Positions 61,597-64,000 of a DNA stretch of 64,000 nucleotides are shown here, piece after piece. Source of the DNA: Microplitis mediator (Eukaryota; Arthropoda; Insecta; Hymenoptera; Braconidae); NCBI RefSeq assembly GCF_029852145.1, contig NC_079971.1:4273697-4337696 (forward strand), given 5' to 3'. The translations under genes were made by a program, and so were the position numbers. The first letter of the stretch is position 1. Every line of letters starts with the position of its first letter. A model generated the notes under the pieces. The model saw nothing but the letters and a program-made list of their open reading frames with translations. It was not told where the DNA came from and ran no database searches.

Positions 61597-62031
61597 ATGT
61601 GTGCGTGTGTGCAAATGTGTGCATCTGTGCAAATGTGTGCATGTGTGCGTATGTGCAAATGTGTGCGTGTGTGCAAATGTGTGCATGTGTGAAAATGTGT
61701 GCGTGTGTGTGTTCGATTGTGTGCAAATGTGTGCGTGCGTGTGTGTGCGAGTGCGCGTGTGTGCCTAAATATGTATGTGCGTATGTGTGTGCATATCAGC
61801 TGATCAATAATTTAATACGCGTATTTTTACTTCGATTTTATTGAGTGGAGTTATATTTTATTAATAATATTTTTAACCCCGCTCCGGAGTGAATTTCACA
61901 TCGGAGGGATTAAATTAATAAAAAATTATCTACTCCGCGAAAACTCCCCTGGGGAGTGAATTTCACGCCGAGGGGAGTGAATAATTAAAAATTCATTCAC
62001 TCCGCATTCACTCCGCGAATTTTTTACAGTG
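61597..62031 (-). mobile_element. Right part of the 'GAGTGAA' MITE carrying the LTR insertion
   Basis: GT-rich sequence, then ATATCAGCTGATCAATAAT and GTATTTTTACTTCGATTTTA, then GGAGTGAA/TCACTCC arms ending TTTTTTACAGTG. This is the reverse complement of the left half of 43297-44026. The right tip fuses directly to receptor sequence without a TA. The left half of this copy is not found beyond the LTR element. Confidence 0.75.
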
Positions 62032-62032
62032 T

Positions 62033-62156
62033 GTGTTACCGATCTTTTCTATTTATTCAACAAACATTTTTTTAAATAATTGGATTGTTACCGTGGGCCG
62101 TGAGAACAGCATATTTAGTAATTGCGGTACAATTCCGTGTCAGCTCGTCCTCTTAT
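62033..62156 (+). pseudogene. Chimeric GR pseudogene: N-terminal piece fused to last exon
   Basis: GTGTTACCGATC starts a receptor-like N-terminal piece ending IIGLLPWAVR. Within a few bases it passes into the last-exon sequence AYLVIAVQFRVSS and a stop. Everything between, about 300 codons plus the introns, is missing. An in-frame stop also occurs before IIGLLPW. Flanking sequence beyond 62156 matches the region after GR-7, so it is probably the remains of a GR-7-like copy. Confidence 0.8.
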
Positions 62157-62510
62157 TAACAACATAGAATTTTACCAAAGTATTTTAATGTCCTTGCAAA
62201 AGTATCCCAAATTTCTTCACATAATTTATGCGAGTGAATATTATTGGTTTAAATTTATTGTATGACTGCAGGCGGGAAATAGAATATAATAGTTTCTACA
62301 ATAAGCAGAGAAAAAATAAACAATTGTCAATATACTAATTGAGTCGTCTCTCTCATTATTGAGATTATCACCTCAATAAAGCAAATGGAAATAAATAATC
62401 ACGCAACAAAGTAAAAGCCAGGTTCAATTGGAATCCACTCTCGTGGTGACCATCAGTACCAATTGCGACTTAGTAAAGTGAACACTGTATACATATTTTT
62501 AAAATAAAAT
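62157..62510 (+). promoter_or_regulatory. Duplicated intergenic region and core promoter of GR-11
   Basis: It is closely similar to 50112-50479, the region between GR-7 and GR-8. It contains CTCGTGGTGACCATCAGTAC and TTAGTAAAGTGAACACTG (about 62440-62487). TCAGT at 62452-62456 is the likely initiator. Confidence 0.55.
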
Positions 62511-63934
62511 ATGAATCAAATTTTAAAACGTATAAAATTTATTAAGTTTAATTTTAAAAAATATGGTTTAGTTTGTAATCGATATTTACTATTTATGTTA
62601 CACATTTGGTTCAAATTACTTGGATTGTCACCGTGGAAAATGGACACTAACTTGCGGATAAATACAGAAATTCGAAATAAGGGACCCAGATTTCATTTTT
62701 CATACGTCGGATCTTGTTACAATATTTTGGTATTTGTAATTATCGTTGTGACTGCAGGTTATATACTACGTAATTTATTGCCATTCTATGGTGATCATTC
62801 TACTTTTACTGTTGAAGTACTATCAATAAATTTAAAAATTTTTTCAATGTTGTGTACAAGTGTAATACCACTTCTTTATATTGTAAGGCAACAATTGTAC
62901 AAAAAAATTCTCAATAAATTTGAAACTCTGGATAATAAATTGAATAAATGTGCGGATTTCAAAACAGAAAATGACAACATCAATTATTTAATATTTTCGA
63001 TCTATATCGTGATAATGTGTTGCATGGTAATATTAAGACAATTATATTTCAAGGCATTAGTGACTGTGATGCTTGGAAGTTTTCCGGATTTTATAGTTAA
63101 TGGCTTAATAATACAATACGCAATGTTACTAAATATAATAAAGATACGATTCAAAAACGTAAATTCGATTCTTTCAAAACTGGGGACTTCTGAAAGTAGA
63201 ATATCTCTATCACGTACATCAGTTCTTGACGACATTGGGAGGATCAAGAGCGCGTACGTTGACTTATGTGAAATGTGTGAAGATATTGTGAGTTTTTATG
63301 GAATGCCTGTGTTGATTGAAATCATTGTTATTTCTCTTAAAACTATTTATAATTTATATTACATTGTTTTAATCTTTCTTGACTTACGAGAGAGTGAAAA
63401 TATAATGTGTCTCTGTGTCTTACTTTCACTATGGTACAATTTTGTATTTACGGCATTAGCTACTAATGTCTCTAAAATAGTGAAACAGGTATGCGAAAAT
63501 AATTTTAATAGTAAAAATTAACTTTCCATGATAAAATTTCATTAATTTGTGCATTGCCGCTGTTTTCAGAATAAAAAGACGGCCATGATCATAAATCTGC
63601 TTTTGGATCGATATGCAATGGATGAGGAAATAAAACAAAAAGTAATTAAATTTCACATTCTAACGATATTCAAAATTAATAATTTAAATTTTCCGGTTAC
63701 AGTTGACTCAGTTTGCAAGCGACCACTGGCATTTGACTGTTGAATTCACCGCTTGTGATATCGTACCTCTAGACCGTACCCTTCTAGCAATAGTAAGAGA
63801 ACTTAACTTTTCTTCCGTAGATTATTTTTAATAATAACAATTTTCTGACTGATATATTTTTATAGATCAACGGCACGATTGCAACGTATTTGGTTATTGC
63901 GGTACAATTCCGTATCAGCGCAATTCCTGATTGA
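62511..63934 (+). CDS. Gustatory receptor GR-11, subfamily A
   Basis: Exons 62511-63488, 63570-63641, 63703-63792 and 63866-63934 give 402 residues. It carries LGLSPWKMDTNL, a LSKLGTSESRISLSR loop, DIVSFYGMPVLI and TYLVIAVQF, and ends FRISAIPD with a TGA stop. It resembles GR-8 at the N-terminus (LRNLLPF versus LRNLLSI) and at the last exon. It differs from GR-4 and GR-8 within the TM1-TM2 segment. Introns are short and splice sites canonical. It is the last receptor in the window, and the array may continue to the right. Confidence 0.93.
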
Positions 63935-64000
63935 TAAATTCAATAAATATTCGCTAAAGTGTTTTCACCAGTATTAAAATCTTTGTCAGTTTGTTGTTAA

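Noticed and set aside
31824..63934. Odorant receptors (7tm_6) instead of gustatory receptors
   Set aside because: The final exon carries the GR-type TYxxxxxQF motif, and the exon layout of one long exon plus three short phase-0 exons fits GRs better.

Overview
This is a eukaryotic window, very AT-rich, with spliced genes, GT-AG introns, microsatellites and many short inverted-repeat transposons. The genes point to an insect. The best evidence is a tandem array of 7tm_7 gustatory receptors (GRs) carrying the C-terminal TYxxxxxQF signature. A hymenopteran, perhaps a parasitoid wasp, is my guess from composition and GR style only.

Left part (1-31.8 kb): a Ras-family small GTPase gene on the minus strand has three coding exons (937-641, 2585-2144, 6490-6393). 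They join in phase to give a 278-residue protein with all G boxes and a CILS prenylation tail. A second minus-strand gene is visible only as its 3' exons (30293-30114, 29206-29101 or 29206-28874, and possibly 28722-28625). It encodes a small protein with two membrane segments that I do not recognise. Between and inside these genes lie many foldback elements (MITE-like), most flanked by TA, some nested up to three deep, plus two tandem-repeat blocks with units of about 175-190 bp.

Right part (31.8-64 kb): ten apparently intact GR genes, all on the plus strand, at 31824, 33707, 38215, 40509, 42290, 45573, 47847, 50480, 52854 and 62511. Each has the same four-exon layout: a long exon 1 of 326-342 codons, then exons of 24, 30 and 22-29 codons, with every intron in phase 0. 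There is also a frameshifted, truncated GR (54809), a deletion-chimera GR pseudogene (about 62033-62156) and a relic exon (47504). The genes fall into three subfamilies plus one divergent copy. Their order along the chromosome suggests duplication of multi-gene blocks, and one pair (GR-4 and GR-8) shows a recent conversion-like tract. A similar block about 50-100 bp upstream of each start codon looks like a shared core promoter.

A young LTR retroelement (55863-61596, minus strand) sits between the last two array members. It has two 893-bp LTRs with no difference seen by eye, a 4-bp target duplication, a primer site close to tRNA-Lys, and one ORF encoding Gag, zinc knuckle and aspartic protease. 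It has no reverse transcriptase, RNase H or integrase, so it is probably mobilised in trans.
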